Assembly: GCA_031291615.1 (NCBI GenBank)
Contig: JARLIS010000059.1
Location: 1-32,748, forward strand
DNA from: Parvibaculum sp.
GTDB lineage: Bacteria; Pseudomonadota; Alphaproteobacteria; Parvibaculales; Parvibaculaceae
Direction: 5' to 3'
DNA length: 32,748 nucleotides
Shown here: piece after piece, positions 25,822-32,748 of the stretch
Position numbering within the stretch: position 1 is the first letter of the stretch
How the letters are laid out: each line of letters begins with the position of its first letter
Notes under the pieces: model-generated
Told to the model about the DNA's origin: nothing
The model's input: the letters and a program-made list of their open reading frames with translations, nothing else
Databases searched by the model: none
Made by a program: the position numbers and the translations under genes

Positions 25822-26310
25822 TCAGACTTGCTTGAGCGCGGTGTCGACCGCGCGCTCGGTCGCCGCCTTGTCGGCGTCTTCGCCGAGCAACTGGGTGACG
25901 ATGGCGCCGGCGACGTCGATGGCGACATTGCGCACATTGGCGAGCGCCGCTTCCTTGGTCTTGCGGATGCTGGCTTCCGCCGCCGCGATCTTCTCGGCGA
26001 GCTTGGCCTCGATTTCGTGGCGCTGGCGGTCGGTTTCGGCCGTCAGCAGGTCGCGCGTCTGCTGGGCGATGCCATGCGCTTTGGCGCGGGCTTCGGCCAG
26101 CGCCTTTTCATAGGCCGCGACGGCCTCGTCGGTACGCCGCTTGGACGCCGCCGCCTCGTCGAGATCGGAAGCGATGCGGGCGGCCCGTCCCTCGATCACC
26201 GAGCCTATGCGCGGCAGCGCGATGCGCGACATCACCAGATAAAGGGCGATGAAGCTGATCGCCAGCCAGATGAGCTGGGGAATGAAGGTTTCAAAGGCTA
26301 ATTGCGGCAT
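25822..26310 (-). CDS. atpG: ATP synthase F0 subunit b'
   Basis: 162 aa second peripheral-stalk subunit, a diverged relative of b that forms a b-b' heterodimer in alphaproteobacteria and phototrophs. N-terminal helix FIPQLIWLAISFIALYLVMSRIALPRI, then a charged coiled coil with the conserved segment RIASDLDEAAASKRRTDEA. The symbol follows alphaproteobacterial usage (also called atpF2) and does not mean the gamma subunit. The ribosome site GAGGGAG overlaps hairpin sequence described at 26325-26364. Confidence 0.94.
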   Translation of the reverse strand: MPQLAFETFIPQLIWLAISFIALYLVMSRIALPRIGSVIEGRAARIASDLDEAAASKRRTDEAVAAYEKALAEARAKAHGIAQQTRDLLTAETDRQRHEIEAKLAEKIAAAEASIRKTKEAALANVRNVAIDVAGAIVTQLLGEDADKAATERAVDTALKQV

Positions 26311-26324
26311 AGGACGGGAACTCC

Positions 26325-26364
26325 CTCAGAAGTCTCTGAGCGGGGACGGCTTGTGCCGTCCCCG
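26325..26364 (-). promoter_or_regulatory. double hairpin between atpE and atpG
   Basis: Two adjacent stem-loops fill the 80-bp gap. CGGGGACGGC (26341-26350) and GCCGTCCCCG (26355-26364) pair perfectly over 10 bp with a 4-base loop. CTCAGA (26325-26330) and TCTGAG (26335-26340) form a 6-bp stem with a 4-base loop. Neither has a T-run. In the message they lie just after atpE, the subunit made in highest copy number, so a role in mRNA stability or partial termination is likely (inference). Confidence 0.75.
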
Positions 26365-26390
26365 TTCGGGAAGACCGGAGCAGTCTGTCT

Positions 26391-26618
26391 TCAGATCACG
26401 AAGAGCAGGATGAGCGCGACGACGAGACCGAACAGGCCCGTCGCTTCGGCGAGCGCGAAGCCGAGGAGCAGGTTCGGGAACTGCGCCGGAGCGGCAGCCG
26501 GATTGCGGAGCGCGCCCGCGAGGTAGTTGCCGAAAATCGTGCCGATGCCGACGCCGGCGCCGGCGAGCGCGATGCAGGCGATGCCCGCGCCGATGAGCTT
26601 TGCTGCTGCTGGTTCCAT
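26391..26618 (-). CDS. atpE: ATP synthase F0 subunit c
   Basis: 75 aa proteolipid that forms the rotating c ring. Two membrane helices are joined by a polar loop (LRNPAAAPAQ). The ion-binding carboxylate is Glu58 in LLLGFALAEATGLFGL. The first helix has the Gly-rich packing pattern AGAGVGIGTIFG. The pattern fits proton coupling, as the extra polar ligands of sodium types are not evident. The ATG at 26618 has GGAG about 9 bp upstream. Confidence 0.97.
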   Translation of the reverse strand: MEPAAAKLIGAGIACIALAGAGVGIGTIFGNYLAGALRNPAAAPAQFPNLLLGFALAEATGLFGLVVALILLFVI

Positions 26619-26719
26619 GATCTCGTCTCCGTCTTCTTATGCGGGGTGCGTGCTGCGCCCCAGTCAGGTTGATCGTTGGGCGTTGCCGCCCGCTTGCCGT
26701 CGAAAGCGACGCACAGGCC

Positions 26720-27496
26720 TCAATGCATGTGCAGCGCGTCGTTCAGATAGATGCAGGTCAGAATGGCGAACACATAGGCTTGCAGGAACGCCACCAGGAT
26801 TTCGAGGCCCGTGAAGGCGACCATGAAGGCGAGCGGCAGGAAGCCGCCGAACCAGCCCATGGCGATGACGAAGCCCGCGAACACCTTGAGCATGGTGTGG
26901 CCGGCCATCATGTTGGCGAAGAGACGAACCGAGAGGCTGATCGGCCGCGTCAGGTAGGAAATCACTTCGATGACGACGAGAAGCGGCAGCAGCGCGACAG
27001 GCACGCCCTTCGGCACGAAGAAGTGGAAGAAGTGCAAGCCGTGCACCGCGAAGCCGAGGATCGTGACCGCGATGAAGATGAAGCTCGCCAGCGCGAAGGT
27101 GACGATGATGTGGCTCGTCACGGTGAAGGAATAGGGCATCATGCCGAGCATGTTGCAGAAGAGCACGAACATGAAGAGCGTGAAGACGAAGGGGAAGAAG
27201 CGTTTGCCCGCATCGCCGACATTGTCGCGCAGCATGTTGGAGACGAATTCGTAGGAAAGCTCGGCGACCGACTGGAGCCGGCCCGGAACGAGCGAGCGGC
27301 TGCCCATGCCGACGATGGTGAGGAGCGTCACGAGACCGGCCGCGATCAGCATCCACAGCGAGGCGTTGGTGAAGGAAGCGTCGATATTGCCGAAATGGAT
27401 CGGAAAAATCGTCTCGACGCGAAACTGATGCATCGGATCGATGGCGAGCCCGCCACCGTGATGTGCCGCGCCGGATGCTGCCTCTTCTGCCGCCAC
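26720..27496 (-). CDS. atpB: ATP synthase F0 subunit a
   Basis: 258 aa membrane subunit that forms the proton half-channels next to the c ring. The essential arginine is in PISLSVRLFANMMAGH, near residue 185. Other blocks are DPMHQFRVETIFPI at the N-terminus, RFFPFVFTLFMFVLFCNMLGMMPYSF, and QAYVFAILTCIYLNDALH at the end. The start is a GTG at 27496; a later in-frame ATG would cut off family sequence. It lies 26 bp after atpI. Confidence 0.97.
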   Translation of the reverse strand: MAAEEAASGAAHHGGGLAIDPMHQFRVETIFPIHFGNIDASFTNASLWMLIAAGLVTLLTIVGMGSRSLVPGRLQSVAELSYEFVSNMLRDNVGDAGKRFFPFVFTLFMFVLFCNMLGMMPYSFTVTSHIIVTFALASFIFIAVTILGFAVHGLHFFHFFVPKGVPVALLPLLVVIEVISYLTRPISLSVRLFANMMAGHTMLKVFAGFVIAMGWFGGFLPLAFMVAFTGLEILVAFLQAYVFAILTCIYLNDALHMH

Positions 27497-27522
27497 GATC
27501 CTTGTTCCCGTCGCTTCGGCGC

Positions 27523-27891
27523 CTAGGCGCCCGGTTTGCCGTTACCTGCGTTCCGCTCGGCTTCCGCAGTCATCTGCTTTGCCGTCCGGAACACGTTCAA
27601 AATTCCCGCTGCCACGCCGAGGAAGAAGAAGATCAGAAGGAACAAAGGCTTGGTACCGAGCCATGTGTCCAGTCCGAGGCCGATGGCGCCGCCGACGAAG
27701 ATGCCCGCCACAAGTTCCGTGGAGAGGCGGAAGGCGACGCCCATGGCCGATCCACGGGCGGCAGACGTATCTGGCTGTTGGTGAGCCTGCTGCGTCTGTC
27801 GCAGCCGCGCTTCGAAATCCGCTAGATCGGAATTTCGCCCCTTCTCGGCGCCAGGATCGCCGGGATTTGTGCCGCTGTCAGAGCCTGCCAA
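27523..27891 (-). CDS. atpI: AtpI/AtpZ-type ATP synthase assembly protein
   Basis: 122 aa small membrane protein, first gene of the F0 operon. Two helices (GVAFRLSTELVAGIFVGGAIGLGL and PLFLLIFFFLGVAAGILNVFR) follow a charged N-terminus with SDLADFEARLRQTQQA. AtpI homologues help assemble the c ring or carry magnesium, but the role is not settled. The frame is open to a TTG at 27924, yet the TTG at 27891 (MAGSDSG) is preferred because AGGAG lies 8 bp before it, while 27924 has no nearby ribosome site. Confidence 0.85.
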   Translation of the reverse strand: MAGSDSGTNPGDPGAEKGRNSDLADFEARLRQTQQAHQQPDTSAARGSAMGVAFRLSTELVAGIFVGGAIGLGLDTWLGTKPLFLLIFFFLGVAAGILNVFRTAKQMTAEAERNAGNGKPGA

Positions 27892-27955
27892 GTCCCGCGC
27901 TCCTCGCGCAAAAAGGCTCCGCAATTGCCGCAGAGCCCCGCCTCAAGCCGCGCGC

Positions 27956-27984
27956 ACCGTACTTGCGGCGACATAGGCTGTCAA
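27956..27984 (-). promoter_or_regulatory. promoter of the F0 ATP synthase operon
   Basis: On the minus strand, TTGACA (27984-27979) and TACGGT (27961-27956) are separated by 17 bp, a near-consensus housekeeping promoter. Transcription would start near 27949, giving a leader of about 58 nt to the atpI start at 27891. The rest of the gap 27985-28194 holds no gene or clear terminator that I can see. Confidence 0.75.
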
Positions 27985-28194
27985 GAACCGGGTAACTTTC
28001 TTTAAGCTATTGATTCGGCGCGGTTTTCCCCCGCCTTTCGCGGCTGCGGCAATCGGCCCCGTCGGGCGGGCGAGTCGCGCCGTCGCCCGGGCGGAAATCA
28101 GCCCTCCGAAAGCGGGCCGAAACGGCCTGTTTGTCCGTCGACAAGGGGGGCGGCAAAGCCCGGATTCGCCAGCCGCGCCTTCGCCTTCTCCGGG

Positions 28195-29334
28195 TCAGGA
28201 TGCGAAGGACAGGATTTCCAACACGTCCTCGGTCCTGCGGATGGGCCGCGGATTGGCCTTCACGACCGGGCTTTGCAGCGAGCGCTCCGCGATGAGGCCG
28301 AGCTGCGAGGCATCGATGCCGACATCGGACAGTTTGCGCGGCAGGCCGAGATCGGCAAGGAGCGCGCTTACCGCTTCTGAAGCCGATGCGCCCGGCATGC
28401 CGAGAGCTGCGGCAATGTCCTTCTGCTGCGCCGATGTGGCGGGCTCGTTCCAGCGCAGCACGGCGGGCAGCATCACGCAGGACGTATAGCCGTGCGGCAC
28501 GCCGCCGACGGTGCCGAGCACGTAGCCGATGCCGTGGCTCGCACCCATGGAGACGCGGCCGAGGCTCGATGCGGCGAGCCACACCGCCATTTGCGAATGC
28601 GCGCGGGCATCGAGATCGCCCGGAGATTTTTTGGTCTGCCTGAGTGACGTCGAAAAAAGTCTGAGCGCATGGAGCGCGCCCGCCTGCACCAGCGCATTGG
28701 TGCCTGTGGCGCAATAACCTTCGACCGCGTGATCGACGGCGCGGATCGCGGTCGAGAGCCAGAGCCATTCCGGCGTGTGGAGCGTGATCGCGGGATCGAG
28801 CAGCACGACGCGCGCGCAGAGATCGGGCCCGAGATACATGTCTTTCGATTTCCGCGCCGTATTGGTGCCGCCGCCCATGCTCGAATATTCGCCGCCCGAC
28901 AGCGTCGTCGGCACGATGATCTGGCGCACGGGCGAGGGTTTCGTATTGGGCTTGTTGGCTACGGCGAGCAGCGCCTCGACGCTGCGAATGTCATGCGCGA
29001 GGCAGAGCTGCACGATCTTCACTGTGTCGATGGGCGTGCCGCCGCCGACCGTGACGATGAGATCGGGCCGCTGGGCGCGCGCCGCATCCGCGCAGGCGAT
29101 CACGCTTTCGAGCGGCGTATGCTCGCGGCATTCGTCGAAGAGCCCGGCATAGCTCGCGCCCAGCGCCGAGGCGACGGCCGATATGGCGTCGGTCTTTCGT
29201 GACAGCGTGCCCGACGCCACGATCATCACGCGGGATGCGCCGAGCCGCTTGGCTTCGGCCGCCACGGCTTGCGCCGCAGGCACGCCCCAGGACACACGCT
29301 CGATTGGCACATAGGTGTAGTTGCCGGGCTGCAT
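28195..29334 (-). CDS. iron-containing alcohol dehydrogenase / maleylacetate reductase-like protein
   Basis: 379 aa member of the Fe-dependent (group III) alcohol dehydrogenase family. The NAD-binding loop is VGGGTPIDTVKIV. The metal-ligand regions are AIRAVDHAVEGYCA, GASHGIGYVLG and GVPHGYTSCVMLP, so the usual Asp and His ligands appear present. The family includes maleylacetate reductases of aromatic degradation and various alcohol dehydrogenases; sequence alone does not decide. The ATG at 29334 (MQPGNYTY) is used; an upstream in-frame start at 29367 overlaps the monooxygenase stop. Its place behind a monooxygenase and a VOC protein suggests a catabolic reductase (inference). Confidence 0.88.
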   Translation of the reverse strand: MQPGNYTYVPIERVSWGVPAAQAVAAEAKRLGASRVMIVASGTLSRKTDAISAVASALGASYAGLFDECREHTPLESVIACADAARAQRPDLIVTVGGGTPIDTVKIVQLCLAHDIRSVEALLAVANKPNTKPSPVRQIIVPTTLSGGEYSSMGGGTNTARKSKDMYLGPDLCARVVLLDPAITLHTPEWLWLSTAIRAVDHAVEGYCATGTNALVQAGALHALRLFSTSLRQTKKSPGDLDARAHSQMAVWLAASSLGRVSMGASHGIGYVLGTVGGVPHGYTSCVMLPAVLRWNEPATSAQQKDIAAALGMPGASASEAVSALLADLGLPRKLSDVGIDASQLGLIAERSLQSPVVKANPRPIRRTEDVLEILSFAS

Positions 29335-29366
29335 GATCGTTCGTCCTTTCGCGGCGCCTGCTGTCA

Positions 29367-30557
29367 CTATAGCCCTTGCGCCGTGGCGTCATAAGACATC
29401 AGCCAGTCGTTGCGCGCCATGATGACCTCGGGCTTGAACCGCGTGGCGAGGCTCATCCCGGCGAATGCCGCGAGCCGCGCCGCGCCTGAGAGATGAAAGA
29501 GCCTCCCTTGCGCTCTCGCGCCAGCCTGCACACGCGCGGTGCGTGAGAGCCGCAGCGATTCATAGCGCTTCAGCGCGGCCGGAATATCGGCGGAATGCGC
29601 CGCGAGACAATTGGCGAGCACGTAAGAATCCTCGATCGACATGACCGCGCCCTGAGCAAGAAACGGCAGCATCGGGTGGCAGGCATCGCCCAGCAGCGTG
29701 ACGCGGCCTTCGCTCCATTTGGGCAATGGCTTGCGCGCGAAAAGCGCCCAGCGATAGGGCTCGTCGATGGCCTCGACAATCGCGCGCACCGTCGGGTGCC
29801 AGCCTTCGAAATCGCGCCTGAGTTCTTCATTGCTGCCGCGCTCCGTCCAGGATTCGCCCTTCCAATCGGACCGCTCCGTGACGCCGACAAAATTCATCAG
29901 CTCGCCGCGCCGCAGAAAATAAGTGACGGCATGGCTGCGCGGCGCCATCCAGCTTGTCACCGCGGGCCTGAGATCGACGCCCTTGAGCCGTGCCACCGGC
30001 ACGACGCCGCGCCAGGCGACATTGCCGGTGAATTCCGGCTTCTCCGGGCCGAGCAGCGCCTCGCGCACCTTGGAGTGAATGCCGTCGCAGCCGACAACAA
30101 TGTCGCCCGTCTCCGTCTTGCCATCGGCGAAATGGAGCGTTGCGCCCGCTTCGTCTTGCGTCACGCCCGCAACATCGCGGCCAAGCGCGATGATGTCGCC
30201 GCAGCGTGCGCGCACGGCCTCTTTAAGCAGACGATGAATATCGGCGCGGTGGATATGGTAGTAGGGAAAGCCGTATCGGGCCGCGATCTCCGCGCCGAGC
30301 GGCATGTGCGAAACCTCGAAGCCCGACTTGTGCATCCTGAGTTCGATGGCTTTCGGAAGGAAGGCGACCGCTTCGATCGCATCCTTCAGTCCAAGGCCAT
30401 GCAGCACGCGCGCGCCGTTGGGGCTCACCTGAATGCCGGCGCCGATTTCGCCGAGCGCAGACGCGCGTTCGAAAATGCGCACCTCGAAGCCCGCTTTGTG
30501 AAGCGTCAGCGCGGCGGTGAGGCCGCCGATGCCCGCGCCGGCGATCAGGACTTTCAT
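29367..30557 (-). CDS. FAD-dependent aromatic monooxygenase (salicylate/3-hydroxybenzoate hydroxylase-like)
   Basis: 396 aa group A flavoprotein monooxygenase. The FAD-binding GAGIGG is at residues 7-12, the DG motif is in VVGCDGIHSKVRE, and the GD motif is in VTLLGDACHPMLPFLAQGA. The N-terminal EIGAGIQVSPNGARVLHGLGL is typical of salicylate 1-monooxygenase and 3-hydroxybenzoate 6-hydroxylase relatives. These add a hydroxyl group to a phenolic ring using NAD(P)H and oxygen. The substrate here is unknown. It lies 22 bp after the VOC gene and 32 bp before the Fe-ADH start. Confidence 0.9.
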   Translation of the reverse strand: MKVLIAGAGIGGLTAALTLHKAGFEVRIFERASALGEIGAGIQVSPNGARVLHGLGLKDAIEAVAFLPKAIELRMHKSGFEVSHMPLGAEIAARYGFPYYHIHRADIHRLLKEAVRARCGDIIALGRDVAGVTQDEAGATLHFADGKTETGDIVVGCDGIHSKVREALLGPEKPEFTGNVAWRGVVPVARLKGVDLRPAVTSWMAPRSHAVTYFLRRGELMNFVGVTERSDWKGESWTERGSNEELRRDFEGWHPTVRAIVEAIDEPYRWALFARKPLPKWSEGRVTLLGDACHPMLPFLAQGAVMSIEDSYVLANCLAAHSADIPAALKRYESLRLSRTARVQAGARAQGRLFHLSGAARLAAFAGMSLATRFKPEVIMARNDWLMSYDATAQGL

Positions 30558-30579
30558 TCTGCGTTCTTTCCGCGCGCGC

Positions 30580-31272
30580 TTAGTTGGCGACTTGCACCGG
30601 CGGTGTCGTCTCGCTCATCCGCTTGAACGTGTCGGCATCGGACGCGCCCATCAGCATCTTGTAGACGGCGGGCGGATAGGACATGTGGGGCTTCGCCGGA
30701 TCGAAGGCAGGCTGCGGAACGGGCGCGGCGGGGCGCTTGAAGGCCGCGGGCGACTTGAAGCGTGCAAGCTCGGCAGAAGAGATGCCCGCGAGCGCGACGA
30801 CTTCCGGATCGATCCACATCTCCGCGTTGATCGCCTTTCCCTCGGATGTCGAAACTTCGAGCGAGAGATTTTCAGGCCCGGCGAAATAGATCGACTTGCA
30901 GAAACCGTGATCGATATGGCCGAAGACATCGACGCCGCGCGAACGGATGCGGTCGCGCATCGTCAGCAACTCTTCTTCCGTGTCGACGTTGAAGGCGATG
31001 TGCTGCATCGTGCCGGGCGCCGAGGGCCCGCCGGGATTGCCCGCATGTGTCTTGCCGATCTCGGTGGGAATCTTGCCGACATCGGGCGTCTGCACGAAGG
31101 CGACGGATGACTGGTCGTTGAGCTTGAGAAATCCGTGCCACGCGCCTTCGACGCCGTGCATCCAGTAAAGCGCGACAAGCTCCATGCCGAGCACATCGGT
31201 GAAAAATTCGATCTGCGTCTTGATGTCGGCGGTGCAGACCGCGAAATGATGAATGCCGTTCGGTTTGGTCAT
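30580..31272 (-). CDS. VOC superfamily protein (glyoxalase/extradiol dioxygenase-like)
   Basis: 230 aa protein of the vicinal-oxygen-chelate fold. The probable metal ligands are His in NGIHHFAVCT (residue 8 or 9), His in MQHIAFNVDT and Glu in LSLEVST, the His-His-Glu set used by ring-cleaving VOC dioxygenases and by some isomerases. The last ~80 residues (Pro-rich, RPAAPVPQPAFDPAKPHM) lie outside the VOC domain. A ring-cleavage role would fit the neighbouring monooxygenase and Fe-ADH, but isomerase or other roles are possible. The ATG at 31272 follows GGAGAGGGG. First gene of the three-gene set. Confidence 0.83.
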   Translation of the reverse strand: MTKPNGIHHFAVCTADIKTQIEFFTDVLGMELVALYWMHGVEGAWHGFLKLNDQSSVAFVQTPDVGKIPTEIGKTHAGNPGGPSAPGTMQHIAFNVDTEEELLTMRDRIRSRGVDVFGHIDHGFCKSIYFAGPENLSLEVSTSEGKAINAEMWIDPEVVALAGISSAELARFKSPAAFKRPAAPVPQPAFDPAKPHMSYPPAVYKMLMGASDADTFKRMSETTPPVQVAN

Positions 31273-31301
31273 GACGATCCCCTCTCCAAGGTCTTGCGAC
31301 C

Positions 31302-31316
31302 GATGGTAGGACCATC
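31302..31316. promoter_or_regulatory. operator-like palindrome upstream of the VOC gene set
   Basis: GATGGT, AGG, ACCATC: a perfect 6-bp inverted repeat with a 3-bp centre, 29 bp before the VOC start codon. On the minus strand it reads TGGTCCTACCA at its core, which fits the TnGTnnnACnA pattern of FadR-subfamily GntR repressors. No regulator gene is in the window. Confidence 0.5.
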
Positions 31317-31369
31317 CAATCCGGGGATCGAGATGAATTTGAGCCCGGGCGGCGCGGCGCTTTGCGGCC

Positions 31370-32748
31370 TCAGGAGGCTTCCTTGAACCGCTCCGCGCCT
31401 TCCAGATCGACCGACACCAGCGTCGAGACGCCGCGTTCCTGCATGGTGACGCCGAAGAGGCGGTTCATGCGGGCCATCGTCAGCGCGTGATGGGTGATGA
31501 TGAGGAAGCGCGTGTCGGTCGTGCGCGTCATCTCTTCCATCAGGTCGCAGAAGCGCTCGACATTCGCATCGTCGAGCGGCGCGTCGACTTCGTCCAGCAC
31601 GCAGATGGGCGAGGGATTGGTGAGGAAGACGGCGAAGATGAGCGACATGGCCGTCAGCGCCTGCTCGCCGCCCGACAGGAGCGACATGATCTGGAGGCGC
31701 TTGCCCGGCGGGCGCGCGAAGATTTCGAGACCGGCTTCCAAGGGATCGTCGGACTCGGTGAATTTCAGATGCGCTTCGCCGCCGCCGAAGAGATGCGTAA
31801 AGAGCCGCTGGAAGCTCGTATTGACCTTCTCGAAGGCTTCCAGCATCCGCTCGCGGCCTTCGCGGTTGAGGCTGCCGATGGCCTGCCGCAGCTTCGCAAT
31901 GGCGCTCACAAGGTCTTCGCGCTCGGTCGTCATCGTCGTCAGCTGTTCGCCGATCTCGCGCGCTTCTTCTTCGGCGCGAAGATTGACGCCGCCAAGGCTC
32001 TCGCGCTCGCGCTTCAGTCGGTCGAGCTTCGCGTCTATGTCCTCGAGCGAGGGCAGCGTCGCATCGGCTTCAAGGCCGCTCTGCGCCAGCGCCTGCTCGG
32101 GCTCGCATTCGAGCACTTCGCGCACGCGCGCCTGCGCTTCGCTGAGGCGCTCGCGCGCGCCTTCGACGAGGCCGTCAATATGGGCACGCTCCTCGCGCGC
32201 CTCGCCGAGATGGGCCTGGAACTCCTTGGCGAGCTTCACGCATTCGCCGAGCTTCGCTTCCGCCGTGGCGAGCGCGTCGGCGGCGGCGCCGCGCGCGGCC
32301 TCGGCGGTCGCGATGAAGTCGAGCAGAGCATGACGCTTCGCCTCGATTTCGGCCGGCACGCCTTCGAGCGCCTGCAACTCGGTCTGCGCTTCGGTCTGGC
32401 GTTCTTCCAGCGCCTGTGTCTGGCGCTGGGCGTTTGCGGCGCGAAGCTCCCAGGCGCGGCGTTCCTCGCCGATGGCGGTGAGGCGGCGCGCGCGGGCTTC
32501 CGCTTCGCGGCGCAGGCTCTCATGTGCGGCGCGCGCTTCGGCGAGAGCGACGCGGAGCGCCGCGACCTGTTCGCGCAATTCATTGGCGCGGGCGCGCAAC
32601 CCCTCGTCGGGCTGCAACTGGCCGAGCGCAAGCTCCGCCTCTTCAAGCTGGCGCGCGGCTTCCTTGTGGTCGCCGCTCAGGCGCTCCTGCGCTTCGCCAA
32701 GTGCGGCGACGCGCTGCAAAAGGGCGGAGGCGGCGCGTTCGGCGGCGG
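31370..32748 (-). CDS. smc: chromosome segregation protein SMC, C-terminal part (partial at window end)
   Basis: ABC-type ATPase of the condensin complex that organises and separates chromosomes. Only the last ~459 codons are here; the frame stays open to the right edge, so the start lies outside. From the edge inward: long Ala/Glu/Arg-rich coiled coil, then the C-terminal head with the signature [19 protein letters not shown] and the Walker [20 protein letters not shown], followed by [30 protein letters not shown]. These residues are intact. The 97-bp gap to the VOC gene holds the operator-like palindrome. Confidence 0.96.
   Translation of the reverse strand, partial: AAERAASALLQRVAALGEAQERLSGDHKEAARQLEEAELALGQLQPDEGLRARANELREQVAALRVALAEARAAHESLRREAEARARRLTAIGEERRAWELRAANAQRQTQALEERQTEAQTELQALEGVPAEIEAKRHALLDFIATAEAARGAAADALATAEAKLGECVKLAKEFQAHLGEAREERAHIDGLVEGARERLSEAQARVREVLECEPEQALAQSGLEADATLPSLEDIDAKLDRLKRERESLGGVNLRAEEEAREIGEQLTTMTTEREDLVSAIAKLRQAIGSLNREGRERMLEAFEKVNTSFQRLFTHLFGGGEAHLKFTESDDPLEAGLEIFARPPGKRLQIMSLLSGGEQALTAMSLIFAVFLTNPSPICVLDEVDAPLDDANVERFCDLMEEMTRTTDTRFLIITHHALTMARMNRLFGVTMQERGVSTLVSVDLEGAERFKEAS

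Noticed and set aside
28007..28768. A 253-codon minus-strand frame that covers the gap between the Fe-ADH and atpI
   Set aside because: It is Arg-rich and overlaps the Fe-ADH in another frame. The gap itself has no ribosome site or family motif, only the atp promoter.

Overview
The window is high-GC DNA that is almost fully coding, and it looks like the chromosome of an alphaproteobacterium, probably of the Hyphomicrobiales or Parvibaculum type. The reasons are: a stand-alone F0 ATP synthase operon with paired b' and b subunits, a ctaD-ctaB-coxF-ctaE-DUF983-SURF1 cytochrome oxidase cluster, a homoserine kinase of the phosphotransferase (APH) fold, a two-part glycine decarboxylase, and alphaproteobacterial-style palindromic repeats. 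The genus cannot be fixed from the sequence alone. I see no phage genes, transposases, CRISPR arrays, tRNAs or rRNAs. This is mainly a housekeeping region.

Layout. 1-4017 (+): aa3-type cytochrome c oxidase genes: the end of ctaD, then ctaB (heme O synthase), a small CoxF-like membrane protein, ctaE, a DUF983 protein and SURF1. The Cu-insertion gene ctaG (cox11), which usually sits between coxF and ctaE, is not there. 4014-12022 (+): M32 carboxypeptidase, thrC, an M16 peptidase, a GNAT acetyltransferase and a large membrane PAS-GGDEF-EAL protein. 12029-16697: a UPF0301 (AlgH) gene (-), then a secreted DsbD-alpha-like protein and a peroxiredoxin (both +), then a minus-strand block transcribed ispH-thrB-rnhA. 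16971-24310 (+): a lipoprotein, then a promoter and tandem glycine riboswitch driving gcvT-gcvH-gcvPA-gcvPB, followed closely by a serine hydrolase and a nucleotidyltransferase-like gene. 24433-27891 (-): a dienelactone hydrolase-family gene and the F0 operon atpI-atpB-atpE-atpG(b')-atpF, with a clear promoter, intercistronic hairpins and a terminator. 28195-31272 (-): a three-gene catabolic-looking set (VOC protein, FAD monooxygenase, Fe-dependent alcohol dehydrogenase/maleylacetate reductase-like) with an operator-like palindrome just upstream. 31370-end (-): the C-terminal part of smc.

How the parts work together. The oxidase genes and the F0 genes serve respiration and ATP synthesis. thrC and thrB are the last two steps of threonine synthesis, at separate loci about 8 kb apart. 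The gcv operon breaks down glycine, feeds one-carbon metabolism, and is controlled by glycine through RNA. The VOC/monooxygenase/Fe-ADH set may degrade an aromatic compound, but its substrate is unknown. The most unusual non-coding features are an inverted pair of about 45-bp hairpin elements at 24321-24429 whose inner stems differ but still pair, two related 31-bp palindromes downstream of the peroxiredoxin and gcvH genes, and the double hairpin between atpE and atpG. I did not find a clearly new multi-gene system.
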